From Lunatimonas salinarum (GTDB lineage: Bacteria > Bacteroidota > Bacteroidia > Cytophagales > Cyclobacteriaceae): DNA of 64,000 bases. The notes under the pieces were generated by a model. It searched no databases. It had not been told where the DNA came from and saw only the letters and a list, made by a program, of their open reading frames with translations. A program made the position numbers and the translations under genes. This document shows, in pieces, positions 43,090 to 52,733 of this stretch (positions are counted from its first letter, which is position 1; each line of letters begins with the position of its first letter). The DNA lies in contig NZ_JACVCV010000004.1 in NCBI RefSeq assembly GCF_017811155.1, forward strand, positions 1 through 64,000, in the 5' to 3' direction.

Positions 43090-44112
43090 TTATTCCCGGA
43101 TAAATGGGTAGTCGTCTTCTACGTAGACGTCCTTGAATGCGTCCTCTCCATCCGGCCAAGGAGACTCCTCGGCAAACTTAACCGCATCGGCTACTTGCTT
43201 TTTCACTTTCGCATCGATTTCCTTGATTTCGTCTTCTGTTAGGATCTTATTGGTGAGGATGGTGTCCTTAACCTGCTCGATTGGATCGCGCTTCTTGTAT
43301 TCTTCTACCTCTTCCTTGGTTCGGTATTTTTGTGGGTCTGACATGGAGTGACCTTTGTACCTATAAGTCCTAAACTCCAACAAGGTGGGACCATCGCCGC
43401 TGCGGGCTCTTTCTGCAGCTTCGGATACCGCCTCGTGTACCGCCTCCACATTCATCGCATCAACTGCAAACGAAGGCATGTCGTAGGCTTCCGCGAGGGT
43501 ATAAAGCTCATTCACATTAGAGGAACGCTGCACCGATGTACCCATTGCATAGCCGTTATTTTCGATCACAAAAATGACGGGAACTTTATAAAGCATGGCC
43601 AAATTCAACGATTCGTGGAAGGCTCCCTGCCGAACCGCTCCGTCACCCATATAGCAGATCGCCAGATTTTTGGTTCCCTTGTATTTTTCGGCAAATCCGA
43701 GCCCCAAGCCCATAGGGATCTGTGCTCCCACAATTCCGTGACCTCCCGCAAAATTTCGGGTGTTGTCGAAAATGTGCATGGAACCTCCCTTTCCTTTGGT
43801 CGTTCCGGTTTCTTTTCCGAACAGCTCTGCCATTACCGCACCTGGATCCGTACCCAGACCCAGTGGATGGGCATGGCAGCGGTAAGCTGTGATCCATTTG
43901 TCGTCCTTGTTTAACGCTGTGATGGCTCCGGAAGCACAGGCCTCCTGACCAATGTACAAGTGACAGAAGCCACGGATCTTTTGCTGTCCGTAAAGCTGCC
44001 CCGCCTTTTCCTCAAAACGCCGCATCAGCAGCATGCTTTCGTACCAGTAGGCGTAGGTCTCTTTTGAATAGTTTACTTTTGCCTTAGTCGTACCAGAACT
44101 CTTTTTTGCCAT
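43090..44112 (-). CDS. pdhA: Pyruvate dehydrogenase E1 component, alpha subunit
   Basis: A 340-residue thiamine-diphosphate enzyme subunit that decarboxylates pyruvate and starts acetyl transfer to E2. The start at 44112 (MAKKSSGTTKAKVNYSKETY) is chosen because the longer open frame runs into recF and is not conserved in type. Signatures: YRCHAHPLGLG, GKGGSMHIFD, and the ThDP motif GDGAVRQGAFHESLNLAMLY ending in IENN; the regulatory-type loop YRYKGHSMSDP is present. No E1 beta or E2 gene is adjacent, so the complex is encoded in more than one place. Confidence 0.94.
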   Translation of the reverse strand: MAKKSSGTTKAKVNYSKETYAYWYESMLLMRRFEEKAGQLYGQQKIRGFCHLYIGQEACASGAITALNKDDKWITAYRCHAHPLGLGTDPGAVMAELFGKETGTTKGKGGSMHIFDNTRNFAGGHGIVGAQIPMGLGLGFAEKYKGTKNLAICYMGDGAVRQGAFHESLNLAMLYKVPVIFVIENNGYAMGTSVQRSSNVNELYTLAEAYDMPSFAVDAMNVEAVHEAVSEAAERARSGDGPTLLEFRTYRYKGHSMSDPQKYRTKEEVEEYKKRDPIEQVKDTILTNKILTEDEIKEIDAKVKKQVADAVKFAEESPWPDGEDAFKDVYVEDDYPFIRE

Positions 44113-44132
44113 ATCGTTATGTATAAATATGC

Positions 44133-44140
44133 TAACTTTG
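44133..44140 (+). promoter_or_regulatory. -7 element of recF
   Basis: TAACTTTG matches TAnnTTTG; a TTTG lies 24 bases upstream, slightly too far. It interlocks with the divergent pdhA element, leaving a recF leader of about 70 bases. Confidence 0.5.
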
Positions 44141-44144
44141 ACCC

Positions 44145-44152
44145 CAAAGATA
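44145..44152 (-). promoter_or_regulatory. -7 element of pdhA
   Basis: Minus-strand TATCTTTG matches TAnnTTTG and is 33 bp before the pdhA start. No -33 TTTG at the expected distance. Confidence 0.6.
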
Positions 44153-44214
44153 ATCAAAACCGCTAAACTTTGGGCTAGAATGCGAAAATAGTCAAAATCG
44201 CCATTTCGTAAACC

Positions 44215-45312
44215 ATGTACCTCAAAAATATTAGGCTCCACCAATTTAAGAACTACCAGGAAGCCCACCTGGATTTTTCCCCAGATATAAACTGCATTAC
44301 GGGATTGAACGGTGCCGGAAAAACCAATCTTTTGGACGCCATACATTACCTGTGCCTTACCCGAAGTGCCTTCAGTTCTGTGGATCTAAACCAAGTCCAG
44401 CACGGTACGGATTTTTTCTCGATTAAAGGGTCCTTTGTCACTGACGATCGAAAAATCGAGGTGCTCTGCGCCTTTGAGCGGACTAAAAAAAAACAATTGC
44501 TGGTAGACGGGAAAGCTACAGAAAAAATGAGCGACCACATCGGCCTGATCCCCGTAGTGTTGATCGCTCCCGATGACACCACCCTGATTCGGGATGGAAG
44601 TGAAGAACGCCGGAAGTTTTTTGACAGCATACTTTCGCAAATTGACAAAGCCTACCTTCGGGATCTGATTCGATACCAGCATTTTTTAAAACAACGGAAT
44701 GCCCTTTTAAAGATTTTTCACGAGGAAGGAAGGAAAGACGCTCTCCTCTTGGAACCATACGACGCCGAATTGCTCCAGCTATCCGCCAACATACACCGGA
44801 GAAGGACTGATTTCCTGACCGATTACATTCCTTCCCTGCACAAACACTATCGGGAACTGTGCAGTGGCCAGGAAACCGTAGATATCCATTACCAAAGCGA
44901 ACTGTCCAACCCTAGTTTCGAAAAAAACTTTAAACACCAACTCGAAAAAGACATTTTATTAAAGCGAACCCAATCAGGTATTCACAAGGATGACTTCGCC
45001 TTTACAATCGATGGATATCCGTTGAAAAAATTCGGGTCACAGGGCCAACAGAAATCCTTCGTACTGGGCCTGAAGCTTGCCCAATTTGAAGTGGTGAAGC
45101 AGCATAAAAACCGACCCCCTATCCTACTGCTTGACGATATTTTTGATAAATTGGATGACAGGCGCATGGAACAATTGATGCGCTTGGTAGCAAACAAAGG
45201 ATTTGGGCAGCTTTTTATAACCGACGCTAGACCGGAACGCTCCAAAGCAATCTTCGAATCGCTGGATATGCCAGCCAAATTCATCCCGATCAGCGAAGGG
45301 ATGCCACTTTAA
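44215..45312 (+). CDS. recF: DNA replication and repair protein RecF
   Basis: A 365-residue SMC-like ATPase that loads RecA at gapped DNA with RecO and RecR. Walker A is GLNGAGKT (residues 30-37), the signature GSQGQQKSFVLGLKLAQ (about 275-291) and Walker B ILLLDDIFDKLD (about 304-315). The start at 44215 (MYLKNIRLHQFKNY) is the standard N-terminus. It is not near dnaA, dnaN or gyrB, as is usual in this phylum. Confidence 0.95.
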   Translation: MYLKNIRLHQFKNYQEAHLDFSPDINCITGLNGAGKTNLLDAIHYLCLTRSAFSSVDLNQVQHGTDFFSIKGSFVTDDRKIEVLCAFERTKKKQLLVDGKATEKMSDHIGLIPVVLIAPDDTTLIRDGSEERRKFFDSILSQIDKAYLRDLIRYQHFLKQRNALLKIFHEEGRKDALLLEPYDAELLQLSANIHRRRTDFLTDYIPSLHKHYRELCSGQETVDIHYQSELSNPSFEKNFKHQLEKDILLKRTQSGIHKDDFAFTIDGYPLKKFGSQGQQKSFVLGLKLAQFEVVKQHKNRPPILLLDDIFDKLDDRRMEQLMRLVANKGFGQLFITDARPERSKAIFESLDMPAKFIPISEGMPL

Positions 45313-45334
45313 AAATCGCTACATGTAATTAGAC

Positions 45335-45751
45335 TTAGTACCGTCTCTTTCGAAGAATCTGAGCATCCAACGACAACCTACCCGGACCCGCAAGCATCAG
45401 CACTACAAACGTGACCAAAAACATCAACGGCAACTCCTGCCGGTTAAAAGGATCCTCACCATGGACGATAAAAGTGATGATTACCATATTAATGATCAAT
45501 GGAATCAAAACTACACGAGACATGAAACCAAGGATCAGGAGGATGGCACAAAAAAATTCCGCAAAAATCACCAACTGAAGAGAAAGAGCCGATCCCAGTC
45601 CAATGGGATCGGCAAAGGTGTTCAGCCGTTCGCTAAAATTGGTAATCTTTGCCCATCCGTGGGTGAGCAGCATCGTAGATGCACCCACCCGCAAAATCAA
45701 CAATGCGATGTCAGTTCCAAACGATCTACTAGAGAATATAAGTTGCTTCAT
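45335..45751 (-). CDS. DoxX family membrane protein
   Basis: A 138-residue inner-membrane protein with four helices. The start at 45751 (MKQLIFSSRSFGTDIALLIL) is preferred; a longer frame adds 15 residues of polar sequence. Family marks are LRVGASTMLLTHGWAKITNF, PIGLGSALSLQLVIFAEFFC, and GEDPFNRQELPLMFLVTFVV. DoxX relatives are linked to quinone or thiosulfate oxidation and oxidative stress, but the function here is unknown. It is convergent with recF, 22 bp apart. Confidence 0.88.
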   Translation of the reverse strand: MKQLIFSSRSFGTDIALLILRVGASTMLLTHGWAKITNFSERLNTFADPIGLGSALSLQLVIFAEFFCAILLILGFMSRVVLIPLIINMVIITFIVHGEDPFNRQELPLMFLVTFVVLMLAGPGRLSLDAQILRKRRY

Positions 45752-45934
45752 GTCCAATTGGTCATTCCAAAGATTCGTGTCCGCATAGGGCACCAAAAAT
45801 CGTGTATGTCACACGTCTCTTGGTAGTCCGAGTTACTGCTATTTTTCTTAAAATTATTCAATTATTTTGAAAATCAGCCACTCTTTAGGCGTTTATTTTT
45901 CACCACCCAAGGAACCACTTCAATTCTGTCCAAA

Positions 45935-46834
45935 TTAGAAAAGTTTTTCTGGATATACTCCAGCTTCATGCAGCCGCTTAAGCGCCTCTATCACGATCGG
46001 ACGATCCTCGGCGTACGTCACACCAAACCATGTTTTACCGCCTTCCAAGATTCGTACCGCTGCTTTGCCCTCTTGGATCAGGGTATTGGCTACGGTAGGA
46101 ATGTAAAACTCCGACTTGAGCTCCCTTCCCTGTGTCTCCAAAAAAACGCTCCATAAACGCTCTGTCTCATGAAATACAGAGGGATGAAATCCCCAGCAGT
46201 TCATAGAAACCGGCGTATCTTCCGCAATTTGAATGCGCTCTCCATTGGCTTCATGAAGAATGCTGCCATCCTCGCGTCTGCTGATAGAGGTCCGCTCGAC
46301 CATGCCTTTTAGGTTCCCATCAGCGCTATAATCACAGACACCCCGACTGACTGTCCCATAGTCTGAAAGCACGTTCTTAATCGCATAACCTACCATACAA
46401 TGTAGATCCGGCCTAACTTCACCCGATAAAAAAGACCCCAAGGCCTGAAATGCCTCCCTTCCGTAAAAATCATCGGCATTGATCACTGCAAACGGCTCCC
46501 TAATAACATCCTTGGCACACAACAGCGCATGGGCTGTACCATAGGGCTTTACGCGGTCAGGGTTTAGGTATGCTTCCGGCACCATGCTGTCTAGGGATTG
46601 AACCACAAAGTCAACCTCCACCTTACTTTGCAGCTTTTCCAAAAAAAGGGACTTGGCCAGTGCAAGGATCTCCTTCCGAACAATAAACACTACCTTCCCA
46701 AAGCCTGCCTGAATTGCATCGTAAATGCTGTATTCTAGTATGGTCTCATTGTGGGGGCCAAAGCCATCTACCTGCTTGTCTCCACCATACCTACTGCCCA
46801 TCCCGGCAGCCAAAATCAAAAGTGTTGGTTTCAT
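45935..46834 (-). CDS. Sugar-phosphate nucleotidyltransferase family protein
   Basis: A 299-residue enzyme with a nucleotidyltransferase fold. The start at 46834 (MKPTLLILAAGMGSRYGGDK) gives the nucleotide-binding loop GxGxRxGG at once; a GTG start 9 bp upstream adds three residues. NADDFYGREAF is the metal-binding aspartate segment, and the C-terminal half contains WFGVTYAEDRP. It likely makes an NDP-sugar for surface polysaccharide, but the sugar cannot be told. It stands alone, with a long untranslated upstream region. Confidence 0.85.
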   Translation of the reverse strand: MKPTLLILAAGMGSRYGGDKQVDGFGPHNETILEYSIYDAIQAGFGKVVFIVRKEILALAKSLFLEKLQSKVEVDFVVQSLDSMVPEAYLNPDRVKPYGTAHALLCAKDVIREPFAVINADDFYGREAFQALGSFLSGEVRPDLHCMVGYAIKNVLSDYGTVSRGVCDYSADGNLKGMVERTSISRREDGSILHEANGERIQIAEDTPVSMNCWGFHPSVFHETERLWSVFLETQGRELKSEFYIPTVANTLIQEGKAAVRILEGGKTWFGVTYAEDRPIVIEALKRLHEAGVYPEKLF

Positions 46835-47422
46835 GTGTTTCACAATTGCTTTTTTCTTCGTCGGAACTCTCTCAATACCTCAGTCCCTCTTGATCTACAG
46901 TACAATGCCCGCAATGATCCGAAAGGTGATACCCCCTCAGAGAATCCAGGTAATTTACAAGCGGCAAAGATAAGGCATTATACCCAACCAGCATCTAAAA
47001 ACCCAAAAAATCGGGATATCAAACCATTACCCATCTCCCCTTTTAAATTAAAAGAAGGCCTCAACTACTCCAAAAGAGAACCATTGCTATCCTGTATTTC
47101 AAAAATACACCTTCCCATAATCAAAAAAGCTCCCATTGCTGGAAATTCAGGCTCCAAATACCTATATAAAAACGAAATTAAACACTCATTCTTAAAATAT
47201 ACCCTATAATGTAACGAATGTATAAGAGTTAATTTAGAAACCTTCCAACAGCCTATCTCTGTATATTTTGGTTTATAGGGGTTATTTGAGAATCTATTTT
47301 TCAACTAAAGCTTATTTTTTCAAGCAAATTTGATTGTTTTTTAAACCTTAATTTTTACTTTTGTCAAAAATAATCTAGGTTACACTCCGATTTATTAACG
47401 AAAACCAAATCCCATTAGCAAA
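46835..47422. other. Intergenic region between nucleotidyltransferase gene and glnB
   Basis: It carries divergent promoter elements: minus-strand TATCTTTG at 46965-46972, giving a leader of about 125 bases for the nucleotidyltransferase gene, and plus-strand TACTTTTG at 47356-47363 for glnB. Between them lie about 380 bp of AT-rich DNA with only low-complexity open frames that I take as non-coding. No tRNA or known riboswitch recognised. Confidence 0.5.
47356..47363 (+). promoter_or_regulatory. -7 element of the glnB-amtB operon
   Basis: TACTTTTG matches TAnnTTTG, with TTTG (47329-47332) 23 bases upstream, slightly beyond the usual spacing. It is 59 bp before the glnB start. Confidence 0.55.
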
Positions 47423-47761
47423 ATGAAAAAAATAGAAGCGCTTATCCGAACATCCAAGTTTGATGAAATCCATCAGTGCCTATCCAGTCTTGGGGTAAAA
47501 TTTCTGACGTTTTTTGAAGTGAAAGGTATGGGTTTACAACATGCCAAAACCCAGCAGTATCGGGGTGTGGCGTATGAACCAACCTTCATTCCCCGTACCA
47601 AATTAGAAATCGTGGTGCCCGATGATCTAGCGGATGCGGTGATAGAGTGTATCCTAAAAGAAGGGAAAACAGGCGAAGTGGGAGACGGCAAAATTTTCAT
47701 CTACGACGTAGAGAAGGCTTTTAGAATCCGAAATGCAGACACTGGCGAGGATGCCCTGTAA
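47423..47761 (+). CDS. glnB: Nitrogen regulatory protein P-II
   Basis: A 112-residue trimeric signal protein that reads 2-oxoglutarate and ATP/ADP and binds the ammonium channel. The T-loop spans about residues 36-56, with tyrosine 51 (GVAY) at the conserved uridylylation position, and the B-loop is EGKTGEVGDGKIFIYDVEKA. The T-loop sequence (GLQHAKTQQYRGVAYEP) departs from the classic GRQKG type. It is directly upstream of amtB with a 56-bp gap, so it is the GlnK-type partner that blocks AmtB under nitrogen excess. Confidence 0.93.
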   Translation: MKKIEALIRTSKFDEIHQCLSSLGVKFLTFFEVKGMGLQHAKTQQYRGVAYEPTFIPRTKLEIVVPDDLADAVIECILKEGKTGEVGDGKIFIYDVEKAFRIRNADTGEDAL

Positions 47762-47817
47762 TCAAAAACAACAAATCACCCACAACGAATTATTCACCTA
47801 AACGATCAAAAAGAGTT

Positions 47818-49050
47818 ATGAGCCAAGAACTATTTACCATAAACAACCTATGGATGATGGTTGCCACCATTTTGGTATTCATCATGCACTTGGGGTTCGC
47901 CGCACTGGAAGCCGGGCTGACCAGAGCAAAAAATACGGTCAACATCCTTTTTAAGAATACCATTATTCCTGCATTGGGTATTCTGACTTATGCGTTTATT
48001 GGATTTAACCTTATGTACCCTGGAGATGCCTTCGAAGGAGGGTTTTTTGGATTAGCCGGTCTTGGACTTGCCCTTCCAGATGGCTGGGACACGTCCGAAT
48101 ATGCTGAGGGATATACCTTTTTCACCGACTTTATTTTTCAGGCTATGTTTGCCGCTACGGCCGCTACCATTGTTTCGGGTGCTGTAGCCGAGCGCATCAA
48201 GTTAGGTCCATTCCTTTTCTTTTCCCTACTTTATGTAGGAATATGCTATCCCATCGTAGGGATGTGGAAATGGGGCGGTGGCTTTCTTGATACCTTGTCT
48301 ACCCCTTTTTATGATTTTGCAGGATCCACAATCGTTCACTCCGTGGGTGGTTGGGGCGCCGTGATCGGTGCTTACCTCCTTGGGCCAAGAATCGGTAAGT
48401 ACAAAGATGGAAAGATGAATGCTATTCCCGGGCATAACCTGCCTCTTGCCACTTTCGGCGTATTTTTGCTTTGGTTCGGCTGGTTTGGATTCAACGGAGG
48501 TTCGGTATTAAGTGCCTCCCCGGGTGATGTCTCATTGGTATTTGTCACCACGGCGATTGCGGCCTCAGCGGGTGCCTTTGGAGCGCTATTTGCCTCCTAC
48601 GCCAAATTCAAAGCCTATGATATTACGATGGTTTTGAACGGCGTCCTTGCCGGACTGGTGAGTATTACCGCAGGTGCCGATCAAATGGCAGTGTGGGAAT
48701 CTGCCGTAATTGGATTTATAGGTGGTATCCTAGTAGTATTTGGGGTAATCATGTTTGACAAAATTAAGATTGATGATCCTGTGGGTGCGATTTCTGTCCA
48801 CTTGATATGTGGCATTTGGGGTACCTTGGCAGTTGGTATTTTCGGAAACCTGGCCGGAGTTGGACAGCTTACCTCTCAATTGATTGGCATCGTATCTATC
48901 GGAGTATTCTGCACCGCCTTTGCCTTTATTCTCTTCTTTACATTGAAGAAAACCATCGGCATACGGGTAGATGAAACTGAAGAAGTTGAAGGACTAGATA
49001 TCAACGAACACGGCATGAATGCCTACCCCGATTTTGCCACAAAAGAATAA
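47818..49050 (+). CDS. amtB: Ammonium transporter
   Basis: A 410-residue inner-membrane channel with eleven helices that conducts ammonia/ammonium. The pore histidine pair is visible in STIVHSVGGWGAVIGAYLLG and AISVHLICGIWGTLAVGIFG. The typical AGLTRAKNTVNILFKN segment lies near the N-terminus. The acidic C-terminal tail (DETEEVEGLDINEHG) is the docking region for P-II in homologues. It is co-transcribed with glnB and ends in a strong terminator. Confidence 0.96.
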   Translation: MSQELFTINNLWMMVATILVFIMHLGFAALEAGLTRAKNTVNILFKNTIIPALGILTYAFIGFNLMYPGDAFEGGFFGLAGLGLALPDGWDTSEYAEGYTFFTDFIFQAMFAATAATIVSGAVAERIKLGPFLFFSLLYVGICYPIVGMWKWGGGFLDTLSTPFYDFAGSTIVHSVGGWGAVIGAYLLGPRIGKYKDGKMNAIPGHNLPLATFGVFLLWFGWFGFNGGSVLSASPGDVSLVFVTTAIAASAGAFGALFASYAKFKAYDITMVLNGVLAGLVSITAGADQMAVWESAVIGFIGGILVVFGVIMFDKIKIDDPVGAISVHLICGIWGTLAVGIFGNLAGVGQLTSQLIGIVSIGVFCTAFAFILFFTLKKTIGIRVDETEEVEGLDINEHGMNAYPDFATKE

Positions 49051-49084
49051 AGGATTAAGTGTGAATTTAGATTGATGTGTAAAG

Positions 49085-49112
49085 AAAGGCGCCCAAAAGG
49101 TGCCTTTTTTTT
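49085..49112 (+). terminator. Terminator of glnB-amtB
   Basis: AAAGGCGCC (49085-49093) pairs with GGTGCCTTT (49099-49107) with one G-T pair and a 5-base loop, then continues in a T-run of eight T in total. Confidence 0.88.
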
Positions 49113-49432
49113 CTGAAAAATCTTCTTCTAGCGACTAGTTAGCGTACAACAGGAATTGGATGCCGGATTAGTAGGTGTTTCTCAGTAACAAACAATAACA
49201 TGCACCTACATAATCCATTGTCAGCTATCTACAGATAGGACATACTAAAAGACGCCGCACTTCCTTTATTACTCAACAAATTTTTTACGAGCGCTCGCCA
49301 AAGAGAGACAGTTATTAAATAATTGTATCAAAATTGAATGCATTTATTTTCTTGCGAAAATGCAAGGTCCAAGGACGTTCCCTTTGCCAAAAAGCAAGTA
49401 AGTTCCTCTAAAAGTAAATGCTATAGAACCAT
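49113..49432. other. Intergenic region without recognisable gene
   Basis: About 320 bp between two convergent transcription units. No open frame with coding character, promoter consensus or RNA gene is seen; only a short GAGCGCTC palindrome near 49290. Confidence 0.5.
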
Positions 49433-49467
49433 AAAAAAGGGCTGTCTCCAAATTGAAAACAGCCTCT
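49433..49467 (-). terminator. Terminator of the M1 aminopeptidase gene
   Basis: GGCTGT (49440-49445) and ACAGCC (49459-49464), flanked by an A-run on the left, which is a T-run for minus-strand transcripts. It lies about 37 bp after the stop of the M1 gene. Confidence 0.72.
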
Positions 49468-49500
49468 TTTGCCAAACTTGTTGAAAAATTTACAAGATCC

Positions 49501-51828
49501 TTACTTCCTCTGAGAGTCCCGCATCGGGTTGCCGCCTCGGGAGGTTCCCCGCGGTGCCATATTGCTTTTAAACAACTCAAACCGGGAAGGCACGAACTTT
49601 CTCGGCCAGTAATTATTTTCTTCCTCTACATCAGCTGTCTCTCGAAAGGGGTCCAAGATAATTTCAGCCACCTCCTTCTGCTTTCCAAACACCTTGGTGA
49701 TTTCGTATTCATCCATGCGCCAAATCTGCGCCGGCAGGTACTCCACCTCCGAGGTTCCATCGACATAATTGAATTGCAGGATGATGGGCATCACCAATCC
49801 TCCGTTGTTTTTGAATTTGATTTCGTAAAAATTTAAGCCGGCGTTTAATAGCTCCCTTTCCTTGGTATCGAGGGATTTCAGAAAATCCTGATACTGCTTC
49901 TCGTCCGCAGGCCCTACCCGAAACCGGTCGTAGCTGTTATAGAAATCCCGTGCAGCAGGATCCTTCTCCACGATGGTCTCCGCCACGTCCTCCTTATTTC
50001 GATCCCTCGTAATATAGGCCTCCTCTAACGCATACGCTTCCCGTTCCCTCGCCTTTAATTCAGCCGGCTTACCAGAGTCGATGGTGTACCATTTCACATC
50101 CTCTATAGCTATGTCCACCGTCTCGGTGCCAAAAAACCAGCCTCTCCAGAACCAGTCCAAATCCACGGCAGAGGCATCTTCCATCGTACGAAAGAAATCG
50201 TCCGGCGTGGGATGCTTAAACATCCAGCGCTGAGAGTACTGCTTAAAGGCATAGTCAAACAATTCGCGCCCCATCACCGTCTCTCGTAGGATATTCAGGG
50301 CTGTAGCCGCCTTGGCATAGGCATTTCCTCCCAGGGAATAGATATTCTCCGAATTGGTCATGATTGGCTCCAAGAGGTTTTTATCCATCTTCATGTAGGG
50401 CACAATTTTATGCGCAGGCCCCCGGCGGGAGGGGTAGTCCCTGTCCCATTCCTGCTCAGCCAAAAACTGCATGAAGGTATTTAAGCCTTCATCCATCCAT
50501 GTCCACTGACGCTCGTCAGAATTGACAATCATCGGGAAGAAATTGTGGCCTACTTCATGAATAATCACGGAAATCATCCCATACTTGATGGCGTCTGAAT
50601 AGGTGCCATCGTCATCGGGACGCCCATAGTTAAAGCAGATCATAGGGTATTCCATACCGTTGGTAGCCTCTACCGAAATGGCGACCGGATAGGGATAGTC
50701 GAACGTCCGCTTAGAATAGGATTCCAGCGTATGTGCGACCACCCGAGTGGAATACTGCCCCCATAGCGGATTTGCTTCCTTTCCATAATAGGACATGGCC
50801 ATCACCTCTTTTCCTCCCAACTTGACCGCCATGGCATCCCATATGAACTTTCTGGAAGAAGTCCAGGCAAAGTCCCGCACATTCTCAGCGTGAAAAACCC
50901 AGGTCTTGGTATCCTTTGCTCTACCTTTTTCTAATTTTTCCGCCTCGGCCTGCGTCCGAATGACAATCGGTTTGTCATAGGTTGACTTTGCAAGATTCCA
51001 GCGCTCCAACTCGGTACTACTTAATACTGCCTCTGGATTCTGTAGTACTCCGGTGGATCCTACCATGTGGTCCGAGGGAACGGTAATGTTCACTTTATAG
51101 TCCCCAAATACGAGGGCAAATTCACCTGTACCTGCAAATTGCTTATTCTGCCAACCTTCGAAATCCGAATAAACGGCCATTCGTGGGTACCACTCCGCAA
51201 CAGTATACAGGTAATTGCCATCTTTTTCAAAATACTCGTAACCCGCTCTGCCTCCTAAGAACCCCATGCGATCGTGTACATTGTAAGACCATTCGATCGC
51301 AAATTCATAATCCTGTCCGGGCATCAAGGGCGTCTCTAGATCCAATCGCATCATTGTATAGTTGATTGTAACCGGGATATCCTCTCCGTTTGGCTTCTTA
51401 ACTGAAAGGATCTTAAATCCCAGGTCCTCGTCATGCCACAGGATTCCCTGTAGCTGCCTCAAATTCATGCGGGGACTAATGCTATTGGTGGCCATTTTGG
51501 GAGTTTCCGAATTGGCAGCACGCTGATTTTGGTCTAACTGAATCCAGAGGTAATCCAGCGCATCCGGGGAGTTATTTTTGTAGCGCACCTTCCCACTTCC
51601 CGCAATGGACTGATTTTCATCATCCAAGATCACATCGATCTCATAATCTGCTTGTTGTTGCCAGTATAAATGGCCTGGAGCTCCCGCTGCATTTCGATAT
51701 ACATTGGGCGACCGAAGCATGGTGCCGAGCTGCTCAAACCGGTTGCCATGGCGCTGCTCGTCTATCTGAGCAGCTAGGTCAAACAGAAAACCCTGCAAGA
51801 CGAACATAAGGGTAAGAATTCTCTTCAT
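49501..51828 (-). CDS. M1 family aminopeptidase, exported
   Basis: A 775-residue gluzincin. The start at 51828 gives a signal peptide (MKRILTLMFVLQGFLFDLAA); the longer frame adds 22 residues without signal character. An N-terminal beta domain is followed by the catalytic domain with HEVGH, an 18-residue spacer and the glutamate of WMDEG, the M1 zinc set. The substrate-recognition GxMEN motif is replaced by NGMEYPMICF. A beta-rich C-terminus with RGTSRGGNPMRD tail follows. Exported M1 peptidases of this type are common in Bacteroidota and degrade peptides in the periplasm or outside. Confidence 0.9.
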   Translation of the reverse strand: MKRILTLMFVLQGFLFDLAAQIDEQRHGNRFEQLGTMLRSPNVYRNAAGAPGHLYWQQQADYEIDVILDDENQSIAGSGKVRYKNNSPDALDYLWIQLDQNQRAANSETPKMATNSISPRMNLRQLQGILWHDEDLGFKILSVKKPNGEDIPVTINYTMMRLDLETPLMPGQDYEFAIEWSYNVHDRMGFLGGRAGYEYFEKDGNYLYTVAEWYPRMAVYSDFEGWQNKQFAGTGEFALVFGDYKVNITVPSDHMVGSTGVLQNPEAVLSSTELERWNLAKSTYDKPIVIRTQAEAEKLEKGRAKDTKTWVFHAENVRDFAWTSSRKFIWDAMAVKLGGKEVMAMSYYGKEANPLWGQYSTRVVAHTLESYSKRTFDYPYPVAISVEATNGMEYPMICFNYGRPDDDGTYSDAIKYGMISVIIHEVGHNFFPMIVNSDERQWTWMDEGLNTFMQFLAEQEWDRDYPSRRGPAHKIVPYMKMDKNLLEPIMTNSENIYSLGGNAYAKAATALNILRETVMGRELFDYAFKQYSQRWMFKHPTPDDFFRTMEDASAVDLDWFWRGWFFGTETVDIAIEDVKWYTIDSGKPAELKAREREAYALEEAYITRDRNKEDVAETIVEKDPAARDFYNSYDRFRVGPADEKQYQDFLKSLDTKERELLNAGLNFYEIKFKNNGGLVMPIILQFNYVDGTSEVEYLPAQIWRMDEYEITKVFGKQKEVAEIILDPFRETADVEEENNYWPRKFVPSRFELFKSNMAPRGTSRGGNPMRDSQRK

Positions 51829-52057
51829 AATTAAATCTCCAATACAGGTTAAAATAAAAAGGAATTTTCGCGCAGATACAGCTATTTTGCACAAATATAC
51901 CCCGCAAAATAATCAAATTATGCTTCATAAACCAGCCAATCAGCAAAATGTTCCTCAAATGAAATCTAAATTTGCATAAAACGCCATGCAGTCGCTTAGG
52001 CTCGCTGATACGCTATCTGAACGAATTCCCTTTGGGGGTAATAAAATACAGAAACAG

Positions 52058-52642
52058 TTACCAATACTTGGTTTCCAGCATCATCATCAAGGACATTCCC
52101 AAGACAATTGCAGAAACCACCAATATCCATTCTTTGCGTTTTACTCCAATGATCCCGACTGCGAGGGAAGCAATCAGAAGGAAAATAACGACAATAATTA
52201 GCTGACCGACTTCCAGTCCCAGGTTAAATGCCAACAACGGCTGAAAGATGGATACTTCCCTTCCCAGCAAAGACCTTAAATAGTTTGAAAACCCCAACCC
52301 ATGGATCAAACCAAAAAACAGCGCATAGACATAGTTGAGCTGCATAGCCGAACGACCTGCGGCCGGCTTGGGCTTGAAAATATTGGTCAAACTGGTGATG
52401 GCGATGGTAAGTGGAATCAAAAACTCGACCAGGTCGCCATTTACCTTGATCACTTGAAGTGTCGCCAATGCAAGGGTAAGAGAATGGCCAATAGTAAACG
52501 CCGTGACCAAGATCAGTATCCGCTTCCAATCCCTTAGCAGGTACACCACGCACAACACGATGACAAATAGGATGTGGTCAAACCCTGCCAAATCCAAAAT
52601 ATGCTCAACCCCTAATTTAAAATACAGTTGAAATTGGTTCAT
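52058..52642 (-). CDS. HupE/UreJ_2 family membrane protein
   Basis: A 194-residue inner-membrane protein with six helices and conserved histidines: GVEHILDLAGFDHILFVIVL at residues 11-30, FTIGHSLTLALATL and FGLIHGLGFSNYL. These are the marks of the HupE/UreJ_2 family, metal (nickel or cobalt) permease relatives. No urease or hydrogenase genes lie nearby. It sits between the M1 aminopeptidase gene and the divergent DUF6702 gene, a grouping common in the phylum, which argues for a shared but unknown role. Confidence 0.88.
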   Translation of the reverse strand: MNQFQLYFKLGVEHILDLAGFDHILFVIVLCVVYLLRDWKRILILVTAFTIGHSLTLALATLQVIKVNGDLVEFLIPLTIAITSLTNIFKPKPAAGRSAMQLNYVYALFFGLIHGLGFSNYLRSLLGREVSIFQPLLAFNLGLEVGQLIIVVIFLLIASLAVGIIGVKRKEWILVVSAIVLGMSLMMMLETKYW

Positions 52643-52674
52643 CGATGCGCTGGTATCAATTAGAATTCGTTTGT

Positions 52675-52682
52675 TAACTTTG
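52675..52682 (+). promoter_or_regulatory. -7 element of the DUF6702 gene
   Basis: TAACTTTG matches TAnnTTTG, 51 bp before the start codon at 52734, in the divergent region with the HupE gene. No -33 TTTG at the right distance. Confidence 0.5.
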
Positions 52683-52733
52683 TCGCAATAATAAGGTTAA
52701 TTTCAGATATTAAACAAATTTACCGAACCATTC

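Noticed and set aside
43348-43914. A 188-codon plus-strand open frame.
   Set aside because: It is antisense to pdhA over the ThDP motif and has no domain character; it is a shadow of a strongly coding gene.
46835-46965. A long leader of the nucleotidyltransferase gene containing CTGAGGGGG and ATCAAGAGGGACTG strings, suggestive of TPP or SAM riboswitch pieces.
   Set aside because: The strings are isolated; the remaining conserved helices and loops of either riboswitch are missing.
46751-47209. A 152-codon plus-strand frame between the nucleotidyltransferase gene and glnB.
   Set aside because: It begins antisense inside the nucleotidyltransferase gene and continues in low-complexity lysine/proline-rich sequence; non-coding in character.
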